Assembly: GCF_014203045.1 (NCBI RefSeq)
Contig: NZ_JACHIF010000014.1
Location: 1 to 64,000, forward strand
Origin: Prosthecobacter dejongeii
Lineage (GTDB): Bacteria; Verrucomicrobiota; Verrucomicrobiia; Verrucomicrobiales; Verrucomicrobiaceae
Direction: 5' to 3'
DNA: 64,000 bases
Position 1 is the first letter of the stretch. The number at the start of each line of letters is the position of its first letter. Shown here piece after piece: positions 1-7,603 of the stretch. The position numbers and the translations under genes were made by a program. The notes under the pieces are model-generated. The model had not been told where the DNA came from. It did no database searches and saw only the letters and a program-made list of their open reading frames with translations.

Positions 1-237
1 GTTCTGAACGTACTTCTCCAAATCAAAGATACGCTGTTCAACGGTAGGTCCGGCCGGGGCCGCAGGAGCTTCAGCGGCTGGAGCAGCCGCAGGAGTCGGT
101 GCGGGGGCTGGGGCAGCAACTGGCGCCGGTGCGGGCGCTGGTGCTGCGTCTTGGGCATGGAGAGCGCCGGTCAGGAGAGCGGCGGATGCCAGGAGTCCGC
201 ACGTGAACGTGCGCCAGTGGGGCAGGATTCGCATCAT
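1..237 (-). CDS. amt: Ammonium transporter, N-terminal part (runs off the window start)
   Basis: Only the first 79 codons lie in the window; the gene continues beyond base 1. The start is one of two adjacent ATGs (232-237). The product begins with a signal peptide (hydrophobic stretch ending in ALHAQ), then an Ala/Pro-rich linker of about 35 residues, then TVEQRIFDLEKYVQN. Verrucomicrobial and planctomycetal Amt proteins often have a signal peptide, a low-complexity linker and a 'LExYVNN' segment just before the first transporter helix, so Amt is the best reading. No transporter helix is visible, so this is inference. It is supported by a sigma-54-type promoter 83 bp upstream and by the second, unmistakable amt at 41122-42696. 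Confidence 0.5.
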   Translation of the reverse strand, partial: MMRILPHWRTFTCGLLASAALLTGALHAQDAAPAPAPAPVAAPAPAPTPAAAPAAEAPAAPAGPTVEQRIFDLEKYVQN

Positions 238-319
238 GTTTATGGGTTGGATCGGTGTTGTTAGGGAGAGGTGGCTACCTGGGGGTTATCCCTGGTTTCC
301 GCCACTCCCGAGATGCAGA

Positions 320-334
320 GCATTGGCCGTGCCA
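320..334 (-). promoter_or_regulatory. Sigma-54 (RpoN) -24/-12 promoter candidate for the partial amt
   Basis: Read on the minus strand, 334 to 320 is TGGCACGGCCAATGC. The consensus is TGGCACG-N4-TTGC; this site has the full TGGCACG, the exact GG-N10-GC spacing and one mismatch (ATGC for TTGC). The predicted transcript would start near 308, leaving a leader of about 70 nt before the ATG at 237. Nitrogen-regulated sigma-54 control is typical of ammonium transporters. Confidence 0.6.
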
Positions 335-381
335 AGTTTCTGCATCATTGCTCACTTGTTCCTTATCCCATCATGGACGGT

Positions 382-400
382 GGTCACTCGGGGAGTGACC
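382..400. promoter_or_regulatory. Perfect inverted repeat upstream of the sigma-54 promoter
   Basis: GGTCACTC-GGG-GAGTGACC is a perfect 8-bp dyad with a 3-bp centre. It lies about 48 bp upstream of the -24 element of the partial amt, between that gene and dacA. The position suits an enhancer-binding activator such as an NtrC-type protein. It could instead be a hairpin at the 3' end of the dacA transcript, but no T-run follows on the minus strand. I see nothing else in 238-501. Confidence 0.4.
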
Positions 401-501
401 TAACCATGGTTGCGCTGCGTTCAGCGATAAGCTGAAGGCTATTGTTGATGTTAATATCTTTTGTTAGACCGTTCGCAAGTTGCCAGTGCGGCATTGCCTT
501 C

Positions 502-1479
502 TTAAAAGTTGGAGGCGGTCAATCCCCCCCCTTTGGCTCTTTGCAGGCCCCAAGACATGAGCAGACGGCCATCGTCCCAAATGTATTTTGTCTTTGTGCC
601 GAGCTGCACCAAAATGACGTCGCGTCCGCGTGAGCTGGCGGTTGAGATAAGGCAGCGCCCGCTCGCCACGGTATAACCTGTTTTCATACCATTGCATTCC
701 GGCATGCTGCCCAACAAATTATTGGTGCTCTTAAGGGTGACTGTGCTCCCGCTGTTTTTGCGGAAAGTATAATATTGACGACGCACGGCATCGCGGATGA
801 GTGCGTTGCGATAAGCTGCCATGGCGATGCGTGCCATGTCTCGAGCTGTGGAATATTGCCCTGGAGCTGTAAGCCCGTGAGGGTTTTTGAAATTGGAGTT
901 TGAGCAACCGAGAGACCTGGCCTTGGCGTTCATTTTGGAGGCGAAGGCGCTGATGCTCCCCGCATTGTCTCGAGCTAACACATTGGCGACGTCGTTGCAG
1001 CTTTTAATCAAGAAGGCGTACAGCAGATGTCTGCGTGTGTAGGTTTCTCCAGGGCGAAGCCCCAAGCAGGTGGGCTCCACTTTAACATCGGAGGCTGTAA
1101 CGGTGACACGCTTGTCGAGGTTTCCTGCATCCAGCACCACGAGAGCAGTCACAAGCTTTTGTGTACTGGCCACAGCACGGGCGGTTTCGGCATTTTTAGA
1201 GGCCAGGTGTTTTCCTGTATGGGCATCTATCAATAAATATGAGGAAGCACGAATGTAGGGGGTATTGGAAGCCGCCGCAAACATGGGCTCCGCCTCCACC
1301 TCCCAGCCGGGGTTGTAAGCTACAGGCTGGGCGGTTGGATAAGCTGTCTGGACGTAACTGCGACCACTGAGGTCCCCGCCAGAGCGCATCTGCTGTTGAG
1401 TGCTGGAACAAGCTGAGAGAAAAAGGATCAGTAGTGAGGGGACTGTCAGATGTAAAAAACGAGTGAATGAAGAAGACAT
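502..1479 (-). CDS. dacA: D-alanyl-D-alanine carboxypeptidase (peptidase S11), lipoprotein
   Basis: A low-molecular-weight penicillin-binding protein that trims the terminal D-Ala from peptidoglycan pentapeptides at the outer face of the inner membrane. All three active-site boxes are present: S-T-Q-K (serine near residue 105), S-C-N, and K-T-G followed by YT. The ATG at 1479 (325 aa) is preferred because it gives a compact signal peptide with lipobox LSAC, Cys near residue 24; an in-frame start at 1542 would add 21 residues before it. The long C-terminal domain of PBP5 is absent, so this is the short S11 form. It is transcribed toward the partial amt but separated by 264 bp holding that gene's promoter. 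Confidence 0.9.
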   Translation of the reverse strand: MSSSFTRFLHLTVPSLLILFLSACSSTQQQMRSGGDLSGRSYVQTAYPTAQPVAYNPGWEVEAEPMFAAASNTPYIRASSYLLIDAHTGKHLASKNAETARAVASTQKLVTALVVLDAGNLDKRVTVTASDVKVEPTCLGLRPGETYTRRHLLYAFLIKSCNDVANVLARDNAGSISAFASKMNAKARSLGCSNSNFKNPHGLTAPGQYSTARDMARIAMAAYRNALIRDAVRRQYYTFRKNSGSTVTLKSTNNLLGSMPECNGMKTGYTVASGRCLISTASSRGRDVILVQLGTKTKYIWDDGRLLMSWGLQRAKGGGLTASNF

Positions 1480-1613
1480 GGAGAAGGGGGGCTTAGACGA
1501 GGTAGCGTAGGCTATGGATACCGCTAAAAAAACGTTTTGCATCTAGGCGGGCGGGTCGCCTGGTGTCAACCTTGACTCCCTGCATCCGTTAGGCTAATAA
1601 ACGGGAACTTGGC

Positions 1614-1642
1614 GATGCGCTTTCAACACTGAGAAGCGTATC
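1614..1642 (+). promoter_or_regulatory. Hairpin in the leader of the TerC-family gene
   Basis: GATGCGCTT and AAGCGTATC pair over 9 bp with one G-U, closing an 11-nt loop. The hairpin ends 18 nt before the ATG at 1661. Some TerC/Alx genes are controlled by a manganese or pH-responsive leader (yybP-ykoY), but the conserved bases of that riboswitch are not recognisable here. I report only the hairpin. Confidence 0.3.
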
Positions 1643-1660
1643 CAGGTCATATAACAACTG

Positions 1661-2551
1661 ATGCTTGCGGAAATATTCTCTCCTGCTGTTTGGCAGATTC
1701 TCACCGAGGCCCTCCCGGTCATTCTGTCATTGATCATTATTGAAGGTCTTTTATCGGTGGACAATGCGCTAGCTATTGCCGCCATGGCAGCCCACTTGCC
1801 GCATCACCAAAAATTCTGGGCACTGCGGGTGGGAATTATTGGGGCCTATGTTTTCAGGGGACTTGCATTGCTTTTTGCAGGATACATTATCCAAAACCCG
1901 TGGCTGAAGCTGGTGGGGGCTGCCTACCTGATTCATTTGATGGCTCACCATTTAGCCACTGCCCACAAAAATGCTCATGCTGAGCAGAATGGCACTGATA
2001 CGATTAAACGAGGGTTTTGGGGAACCGTGGCTTCGATTGAGCTTATGGATCTGAGCCTAGGGGTGGACAATGTGGTGGCTGCCGTGGCGCTCAGTGATGA
2101 ATTCTGGGTGGTCTGTACAGGGGTTTTTATTGGGATCCTGGCGCTGCGTTTTGTCGCGGGTTACTGCATAGGGCTCATCGAAAAATTCCCAATCTTAGAA
2201 CACACGGCCTTTATCCTTATTGGTTATGTGGGGCTGATTCTCGTCACAGAGCTGACTTTTCACGTGGATATCACCACCTTGATGAAATTTGTGGGAATCG
2301 TGTCCATCATCGGCTTTTCGCTTCTTTATTCACGAAATGAGTCCGTGAAGGCGATTTCGAAGCCTATTCTACGATTTCTCATGCTGCCGATTCGGCTTTA
2401 TGACCTCATCATTGGCAATTTGTTCATGGTCTTGTTCATTCCCTTCAAGTCGGCTTCGTCCCTCGTTCACCGGATTTTACCCCGACCGAAAACAGTGCCT
2501 GAAACGCCCAAAGAGGAAGAGCCAGGGCCTCCTCAGCCACCCTTGAGCTAA
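1661..2551 (+). CDS. TerC/Alx-family integral membrane protein
   Basis: A polytopic membrane protein of 296 residues. It shows the family's hallmarks: an acidic motif in an early helix (IEGLLSVDNALAIAAMA) and its second-half counterpart (SIELMDLSLGVDNVVAAVAL), each with a D-N pair inside a membrane segment. I count about seven hydrophobic helices, followed by a charged Pro/Glu-rich tail. TerC-family proteins such as Alx, MeeY and YkoY are implicated in manganese export or metallation of exported proteins. The substrate here cannot be read from sequence, and no tellurite-resistance genes are adjacent. Confidence 0.85.
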   Translation: MLAEIFSPAVWQILTEALPVILSLIIIEGLLSVDNALAIAAMAAHLPHHQKFWALRVGIIGAYVFRGLALLFAGYIIQNPWLKLVGAAYLIHLMAHHLATAHKNAHAEQNGTDTIKRGFWGTVASIELMDLSLGVDNVVAAVALSDEFWVVCTGVFIGILALRFVAGYCIGLIEKFPILEHTAFILIGYVGLILVTELTFHVDITTLMKFVGIVSIIGFSLLYSRNESVKAISKPILRFLMLPIRLYDLIIGNLFMVLFIPFKSASSLVHRILPRPKTVPETPKEEEPGPPQPPLS

Positions 2552-2640
2552 TAACGCGTCAGACATCTCTCCCACCTACTTGGCCTGGAGAATAATACTT
2601 TCGCCTTGCCTGACTGCTGCCTCCGCGCTCCGTGTGCGGC

Positions 2641-3534
2641 ATGGCACTGATCATTAATGGCGAAGAGATTGACGACGAAGTCATCGAAGGAGAATTCCGC
2701 AATGTCAAAGGGCACTACGAGCGCACGCTCCAGGTAGCCTGCTGCGAGCGTGATCAGGAATTCCGGGGCTACGCCAAGGATAATCTGGTTTCTCGGGTGC
2801 TCCTGAATCAAGAGTCTCTCAAGCGTTTTCCCACGGTCTCAGAAGAGGATGTTACCAACCGATTGCAAAAGCTCATTGAGGAAGCTGGTGGCGAAACACA
2901 GTTCTACATGAACATCGGCATGCCCTATAAGGATGAAGCCGTCGTCCGTGAGAATGTTAAGGGGGGCGTTCGTTTGGACAAAATGTTGGGGGACATTTAC
3001 GGTGCAGATCCTGATTTCAGTGAGGAAGAATTACGCGCTGCTTATGAGCGCGATCTTGCCCTTTACATGACGGAAGAAATCATTCGCGTGGCGCACATCA
3101 CGAAAAATCTGCAAGGAGCACAGAGCCGCACGGAAGTCTTCAAAACGATGCGTGAACTGCGCTCTCAACTGCTGGCTGGAGCGGATTTCATGACTCTGGC
3201 TGAGGAACACCGTGCAGATGAACAACAGCAAATTGACCTGGGCTGGTTCAAGCGAGGTGAATTCATGGAAGAATTCGAGGTCATCGCCTTTTCCATGAAT
3301 GATGGGGAAGTAAGCCCTGTTTTCACGACGCAATTGGGATTTCATCTTTGCACGGTGCTTGGTCGCAAAGTGCCAGAGGCTATCCCTTTTGCGGCGGTGA
3401 AGGAAGCGGTGCGGCAGCGACTGCTGGAGGCACACAAAGACACAAAATTTAATGAGTTGATCGCTCAACTCAAAAAGGAAGCGAAGATCGAAGACACGGA
3501 TCCTGATGAGTCTGGCGAAACGGCCCATCATTAG
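2641..3534 (+). CDS. Parvulin-type peptidylprolyl isomerase, cytoplasmic form
   Basis: The C-terminal half (residues ~150-260) is a PpiC/rotamase domain: RVAHITKNL opens it, DLGWFKRGEFMEEFEVIAF is the core signature and TQLGFHLCTVL closes it. The N-terminal ~140 residues are helical, as in NifM/SurA-like chaperone domains. The ATG at 2641 (MALIINGEEI) is preferred to the in-frame GTG at 2632, because parvulins of this type begin just before such a strand. No signal peptide is visible, so a cytoplasmic folding role is likely; an exported parvulin is encoded at 58922-59824. It lies on the same strand as lgt, 92 bp upstream. Confidence 0.8.
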   Translation: MALIINGEEIDDEVIEGEFRNVKGHYERTLQVACCERDQEFRGYAKDNLVSRVLLNQESLKRFPTVSEEDVTNRLQKLIEEAGGETQFYMNIGMPYKDEAVVRENVKGGVRLDKMLGDIYGADPDFSEEELRAAYERDLALYMTEEIIRVAHITKNLQGAQSRTEVFKTMRELRSQLLAGADFMTLAEEHRADEQQQIDLGWFKRGEFMEEFEVIAFSMNDGEVSPVFTTQLGFHLCTVLGRKVPEAIPFAAVKEAVRQRLLEAHKDTKFNELIAQLKKEAKIEDTDPDESGETAHH

Positions 3535-3626
3535 CCTGACCACGCACGACGAGGTGACTCTGGCGTAAGCTTGCGCATCCGTCGCTTGCCAGAACTCTGT
3601 TTTGACTCGAAAGCCTGCCTGTCCGC

Positions 3627-4577
3627 ATGACCGATCTACTTGCCTACTATCTGCACGATCTCAGCCCCTACGTCGTCCGTTTCACGGATAGTTTTGCCGT
3701 GCACTGGTATGGACTGGCTTATGTCTTGGGTTTTTACCTCGCTTATCGAGTGATGCTCTTCCTGGCGAAACGGGGACTATCAGAGATCAAACCTGATCAA
3801 GTGGCCGATTTTATCACCATGGTGGCTCTATTTGGAGTCGTCCTGGGCGGGCGCCTGGGTTACATGTTACTGTACGATTGGGATCACTTTGTGACGGCCC
3901 CTTGGAGCCTTTTTTTACTCAATCAAGGTGGTATGGCTAGCCATGGCGGTATCGCTGGCGTGGCTCTATTCTTGCTCTGGTATGCCCGTAAGAACAAGAT
4001 TTCCTGGACGGGCTTGGGGGATACGCTGGTGTGCGGTGCTCCATTAGGAATCTTCTGCGGTCGTATTGCAAATTTCATCAATGGAGAGCTCTTTGGTCGT
4101 GTCACCACGGTTCCTTGGGCGATGAAGTTTCCCACGGAGTTACGGCACGAGGATTTTGTTGCTCAGGGGGGAACCCCAATTTCCCTGCCTCCCGGCTCAC
4201 AGCATAGCCCAGACATCATCGCTTTTTTCCAAACTCAGCCTGAGGGTGTAGCTGGGCTGGAATCCATCCTCCATCCTCGTCACCCTTCACAACTTTACGA
4301 AGCCTTAGGGGAAGGTTTGTTTCTTTCCGCCATCCTTTTGGCTGTGCGTCTGCGTTACCCTCGACTGCCTCATGGCATTTTGACTGGGCTGTTTTTTATT
4401 CTTTATGCGGTGGCTCGCATCAGCCTGGAATTCGTCCGGCAGCCGGATTCGGGCTCTGCGATGATCATGGGGCTCACTCGCGGACAATTCTTTTCGGTTT
4501 TTATGATTGGCATTGGAGCTGCATTTATCGCCTTTGGCTGCTTCCGTGGTCCGACTAAAGCAGTTCCTGCCCGATGA
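3627..4577 (+). CDS. lgt: Prolipoprotein diacylglyceryl transferase
   Basis: Lgt transfers diacylglycerol from phosphatidylglycerol to the lipobox cysteine of prolipoproteins in the inner membrane. Seen: the GGRLGYMLLYDWD segment, the MASHGGIAG loop with the functional His, and the signature CGRIANFINGELFGR with the conserved Arg and Asn residues. There are about seven hydrophobic helices and the C-terminus contains RPHGILTGLFFILYAVAR-like sequence. The 316-aa length is normal. An extra hydrophilic loop at residues ~175-215 (rich in Pro, Gln and Gly) is slightly longer than in E. coli. Lipoproteins that need this enzyme are encoded at 502-1479 and 59821-60894. Confidence 0.95.
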   Translation: MTDLLAYYLHDLSPYVVRFTDSFAVHWYGLAYVLGFYLAYRVMLFLAKRGLSEIKPDQVADFITMVALFGVVLGGRLGYMLLYDWDHFVTAPWSLFLLNQGGMASHGGIAGVALFLLWYARKNKISWTGLGDTLVCGAPLGIFCGRIANFINGELFGRVTTVPWAMKFPTELRHEDFVAQGGTPISLPPGSQHSPDIIAFFQTQPEGVAGLESILHPRHPSQLYEALGEGLFLSAILLAVRLRYPRLPHGILTGLFFILYAVARISLEFVRQPDSGSAMIMGLTRGQFFSVFMIGIGAAFIAFGCFRGPTKAVPAR

Positions 4578-4660
4578 GATTGCCTTTCAAGGTGTGATTT
4601 TAAACCGGACAGCATTTTTATGCTGCTGCTGGACTGAGGATTGCACCTCCGCCATGGTCC

Positions 4661-5701
4661 ATGATGGACACCGACGTTCAGATCACCAAACGCAAAGACT
4701 TCCTGCCGCTCACGGAGGAACTGGAGACTTACCTGGATGAGTTTGGGCGTCATTATTCGCTACCTGCCTCATATAAAGACTTGTTGGGTTTTACTGAGAG
4801 CTACCCTTTGGATGATAAAAATGGCAACCCAACCCACTGGGCCAGTGTCTTGTATCCACGAGAGCTTCAAGATGAGCTCTACCCTCGACTGACCAGCATT
4901 TACTCCCTGCTACGCACCGGGGATTTGCATGCTGTGCCGCATTTGTTTGTCGAGCGCGTAGACTATTGCGAATTTGGCAACTCAAGGCCTTTCCGAGTCA
5001 GGGTGGTCAATCAGTATAACGACAACTATGACCATTTTTACGTCAAGACGGCGGATGCCTCTCGCGTCTATGGTTTGGAGTTGGAGCATTTGCTTTCGCC
5101 CAATCGAATCAACTATCTAGCCCAGCGCAATACTTTGGTGGAGGAGCACATCGCTGGTGTGCCTGGAGACGTGTTCATACGTGATCACCTGGATCGTCCA
5201 GATGTGAACAAGGTGCGCATCGCCAAAGAATTTGTGAAGTTTAGTGAGCGCTGTTTTCTGCGATTGCTGGGAGATATGCGCAGCTACAACTACGTGATTG
5301 ATATCACTCCAGACTTCGAAGATGTGCAGTATCGAGTGCGGGCGATAGATTTCGACCAACAAAGCTACGAAGGGCGTCGCAGCCTGTACTTGCCACAGTT
5401 TTTCAAAGAGAATAATCCAGTCGTGTGGCTGTGTGGAAAGTTGCTGAACTTACCCACGATGAATCAATACCAGGATGAAGAACGCAGCCTGATCGCTCGC
5501 CGTTACATCAGTGAGCATCAGCGCATCACGGCCCTGCTTCAGATCATGAAAAATAACCCTCGCGAACCTGCTGAAAAGGTCGCGCAACTGGCACGTGAAC
5601 TCGGGGAATACCACCACTCAGATGCTTTTGACACCTGCGATAGTATGGGCGCTGTGGTTGAACGAAATTTGGAGGTGACACTGGGAAGACACCTGGTGTG
5701 A
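4661..5701 (+). CDS. Conserved hypothetical protein, possibly kinase-fold
   Basis: A soluble protein of 346 residues that I cannot assign to a named family. It has no signal peptide, no membrane helix and no low complexity. The central part, including RSYNYVIDITPDFEDVQYR followed by VRAIDFDQQSYEG, is rich in Asp and aromatic residues. The D-F-D close behind an N-Y-V-I-D segment is reminiscent of the catalytic loop and metal-binding Asp of protein-kinase-like phosphotransferases, but no glycine-rich loop is obvious. It starts 83 bp after lgt on the same strand. The ATGs at 4661 and 4664 are equivalent candidates for the start. Confidence 0.6.
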   Translation: MMDTDVQITKRKDFLPLTEELETYLDEFGRHYSLPASYKDLLGFTESYPLDDKNGNPTHWASVLYPRELQDELYPRLTSIYSLLRTGDLHAVPHLFVERVDYCEFGNSRPFRVRVVNQYNDNYDHFYVKTADASRVYGLELEHLLSPNRINYLAQRNTLVEEHIAGVPGDVFIRDHLDRPDVNKVRIAKEFVKFSERCFLRLLGDMRSYNYVIDITPDFEDVQYRVRAIDFDQQSYEGRRSLYLPQFFKENNPVVWLCGKLLNLPTMNQYQDEERSLIARRYISEHQRITALLQIMKNNPREPAEKVAQLARELGEYHHSDAFDTCDSMGAVVERNLEVTLGRHLV

Positions 5702-5711
5702 TGATCTTCCC

Positions 5712-7601
5712 TTATCGCAAGGCTTTGGCCAAAAACGCACGCTCTTCAGGCAGCATTCTGTCCTGAGGCCCGATCGTCTGAACCACACTGCGTGCCGCAT
5801 CCGCCGCGTTCCGTGCGTCACTCCCTCGCGCAATGCCAGCGAGAATGGCACGTTGCCCAGGCGATAGGATATTGACGTCCAAATTTTGCAGCAAAGCCGT
5901 CGCAGATTTGACATCGCCTAACCGCCAATGTGATAAAGCCACCAGAAGGCGGCGCAAATGATCGTCGGGACGTTGCTGGAGCAGTTTTTGAGTCTCATCC
6001 AGCGTCAATTCCAGTTGGCGACCCGTGAGCAAATTGATATACAAAAAACGTTCTACAAAGACGGGATCATCCGGCCAGCGACGTGCAGCCTCTGTAGCAG
6101 CTTCGAGCAGCCCCTCTGTATTACCATTGGCTTCGGAGGCGCGAATCAATCCTTGATAACCCTGCCGGTCTGTTCGGGTATTCAGAGCGGCACTTTTGTA
6201 GGCGCTTTCAGCGATGTCGGCATAACCACGCGCTTCGGCGTATTCGGCAATTTTCATGCACAATTCCCCACGCCGTTCGATGTCTGCGGCGTTCTTGGCT
6301 GCGGTCAGAGCACTTCGTACTTCTTCAGTGGGTTTGCGGGTGACAAAGGCTAAATGAGCTCGGTAAAATGCACTCACACTCTGGTTGAGGATGGATTCGA
6401 CTTTGGGATCCTTCACCAAGCGTTCTAATGCTTCAAATCGCTGCAACATCGTCAGGGCTGTGAGATAGTTTTCCAAGAGAGGTTGGTACTCTTTGGCGTC
6501 TTCTTCATTCACAAGAGCCAAAACCTGAAGGAACTCTTTTTGTTCGACCAACCAGCGTACCATGGGCACCAGATCCTCGCGTTTTTTACCCTTGGCCATC
6601 TCAATCGCTTCCTGAACAAGCTGCACCTGCTGTGCAGGGTTCATTTGGAGTTTGCGCTTTAGAGCGGCTACTTGGTGCCAGCCTGTCGCTTTTGGGTGGC
6701 TGCGCAGTTTTTCAATAAGCCGATTTGCCTCATCGGGGGGTAAAATCTCAAAGCTATCGAGAAACTCGATGGCCTCGAGGCCGATGGCATCTTCTCGTTC
6801 TGCGACCGCCCAGGCACGGCGCATACCATCCGCTTGCTCACTGGGGTTTGCTGAGTCAGTTTGGATTTTGGCTACTCGCAGGCTGTGTGCCGCATCTTCG
6901 GGATGTTTTTCGGCATAGTTTTTGAGGGTTTTGAGGAGAATGCTGTTTTTCTGACTGCTGCTCCACACCTCTTCCGCCAATTTCATCGAAAGTGGATCCG
7001 TGGGAGACAAACTGAGCACTTCCTCCAAAAGACTAGCGGCTTCTTTGCCCCGGTTTAGATTCATCAGGGCTTTGACACGAGTTTGCTTGTCCTTCAACTC
7101 AGTCGCTCCATTGGCCTCCAGACGATCTAGGAAAAACAGGGCTTCAGGCCGTTTCATCGCGGTAAGATATTCCGTATTGAGGCGGATCGCACCGATGTTG
7201 TCAGGTGCCAGTTTGTAGGCTTCTTGGGCCTTAAAAACGGCATTCACGATCTGGCCATCTTCCGCCATACGACGGGATTCAGCGACCATCTTGTCCGCTT
7301 TCCAGTCCTGGTAAGTGTCCTGGATGGGTTTGGCATAATAGATGCCAAATCCCATCAATGTGAGGCAAAAAGTCGCGACGCCGATCCTTGCTGCCCAGCG
7401 TGCTGTTTTGGATTGACGATCCCGATGTGCCTGCGTAGGCGGCACCAGCCAGTGCCACAGGGTGACAAAAGGACGGAAGAGAATAAAAGGCTTCGGCTGT
7501 CCGTTTTGGTTCGGATCAATCGTCTGGTTGGTGAGCACTGCGGAAAAGAAGGGGCGGTTGGGGGAGTGTGCCAAGATAACGAACGCTTCCCACCTCGTCA
7601 C
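5712..7601 (-). CDS. Membrane-anchored TPR-repeat protein
   Basis: A 629-residue protein starting with GTG only 2 nt after the uvrA stop, so it is almost certainly cotranscribed with uvrA. It has a proline-rich cytoplasmic head, one transmembrane helix (GVATFCLTLMGFGIYYA, residues ~75-95) and then about 500 residues of helical tandem repeats with TPR-like spacing (for example QIVNAVFKAQEAYKLAPDN and EAASLLEEVLSLSPTDPLS). Such proteins act as scaffolds, and no catalytic motif is visible. Cotranscription with uvrA need not mean a DNA-repair role. Confidence 0.7.
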   Translation of the reverse strand: MTRWEAFVILAHSPNRPFFSAVLTNQTIDPNQNGQPKPFILFRPFVTLWHWLVPPTQAHRDRQSKTARWAARIGVATFCLTLMGFGIYYAKPIQDTYQDWKADKMVAESRRMAEDGQIVNAVFKAQEAYKLAPDNIGAIRLNTEYLTAMKRPEALFFLDRLEANGATELKDKQTRVKALMNLNRGKEAASLLEEVLSLSPTDPLSMKLAEEVWSSSQKNSILLKTLKNYAEKHPEDAAHSLRVAKIQTDSANPSEQADGMRRAWAVAEREDAIGLEAIEFLDSFEILPPDEANRLIEKLRSHPKATGWHQVAALKRKLQMNPAQQVQLVQEAIEMAKGKKREDLVPMVRWLVEQKEFLQVLALVNEEDAKEYQPLLENYLTALTMLQRFEALERLVKDPKVESILNQSVSAFYRAHLAFVTRKPTEEVRSALTAAKNAADIERRGELCMKIAEYAEARGYADIAESAYKSAALNTRTDRQGYQGLIRASEANGNTEGLLEAATEAARRWPDDPVFVERFLYINLLTGRQLELTLDETQKLLQQRPDDHLRRLLVALSHWRLGDVKSATALLQNLDVNILSPGQRAILAGIARGSDARNAADAARSVVQTIGPQDRMLPEERAFLAKALR

Positions 7602-7603
7602 GG

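Noticed and set aside
1543-1660. Manganese (yybP-ykoY) riboswitch before the TerC-family gene
   Set aside because: A hairpin exists, but the conserved bases of the riboswitch could not be matched, so only the hairpin is listed.
5840-5860. TGGCACGTTGC as a sigma-54 promoter
   Set aside because: The spacing between the GG and GC elements is wrong and it lies inside the TPR coding sequence.
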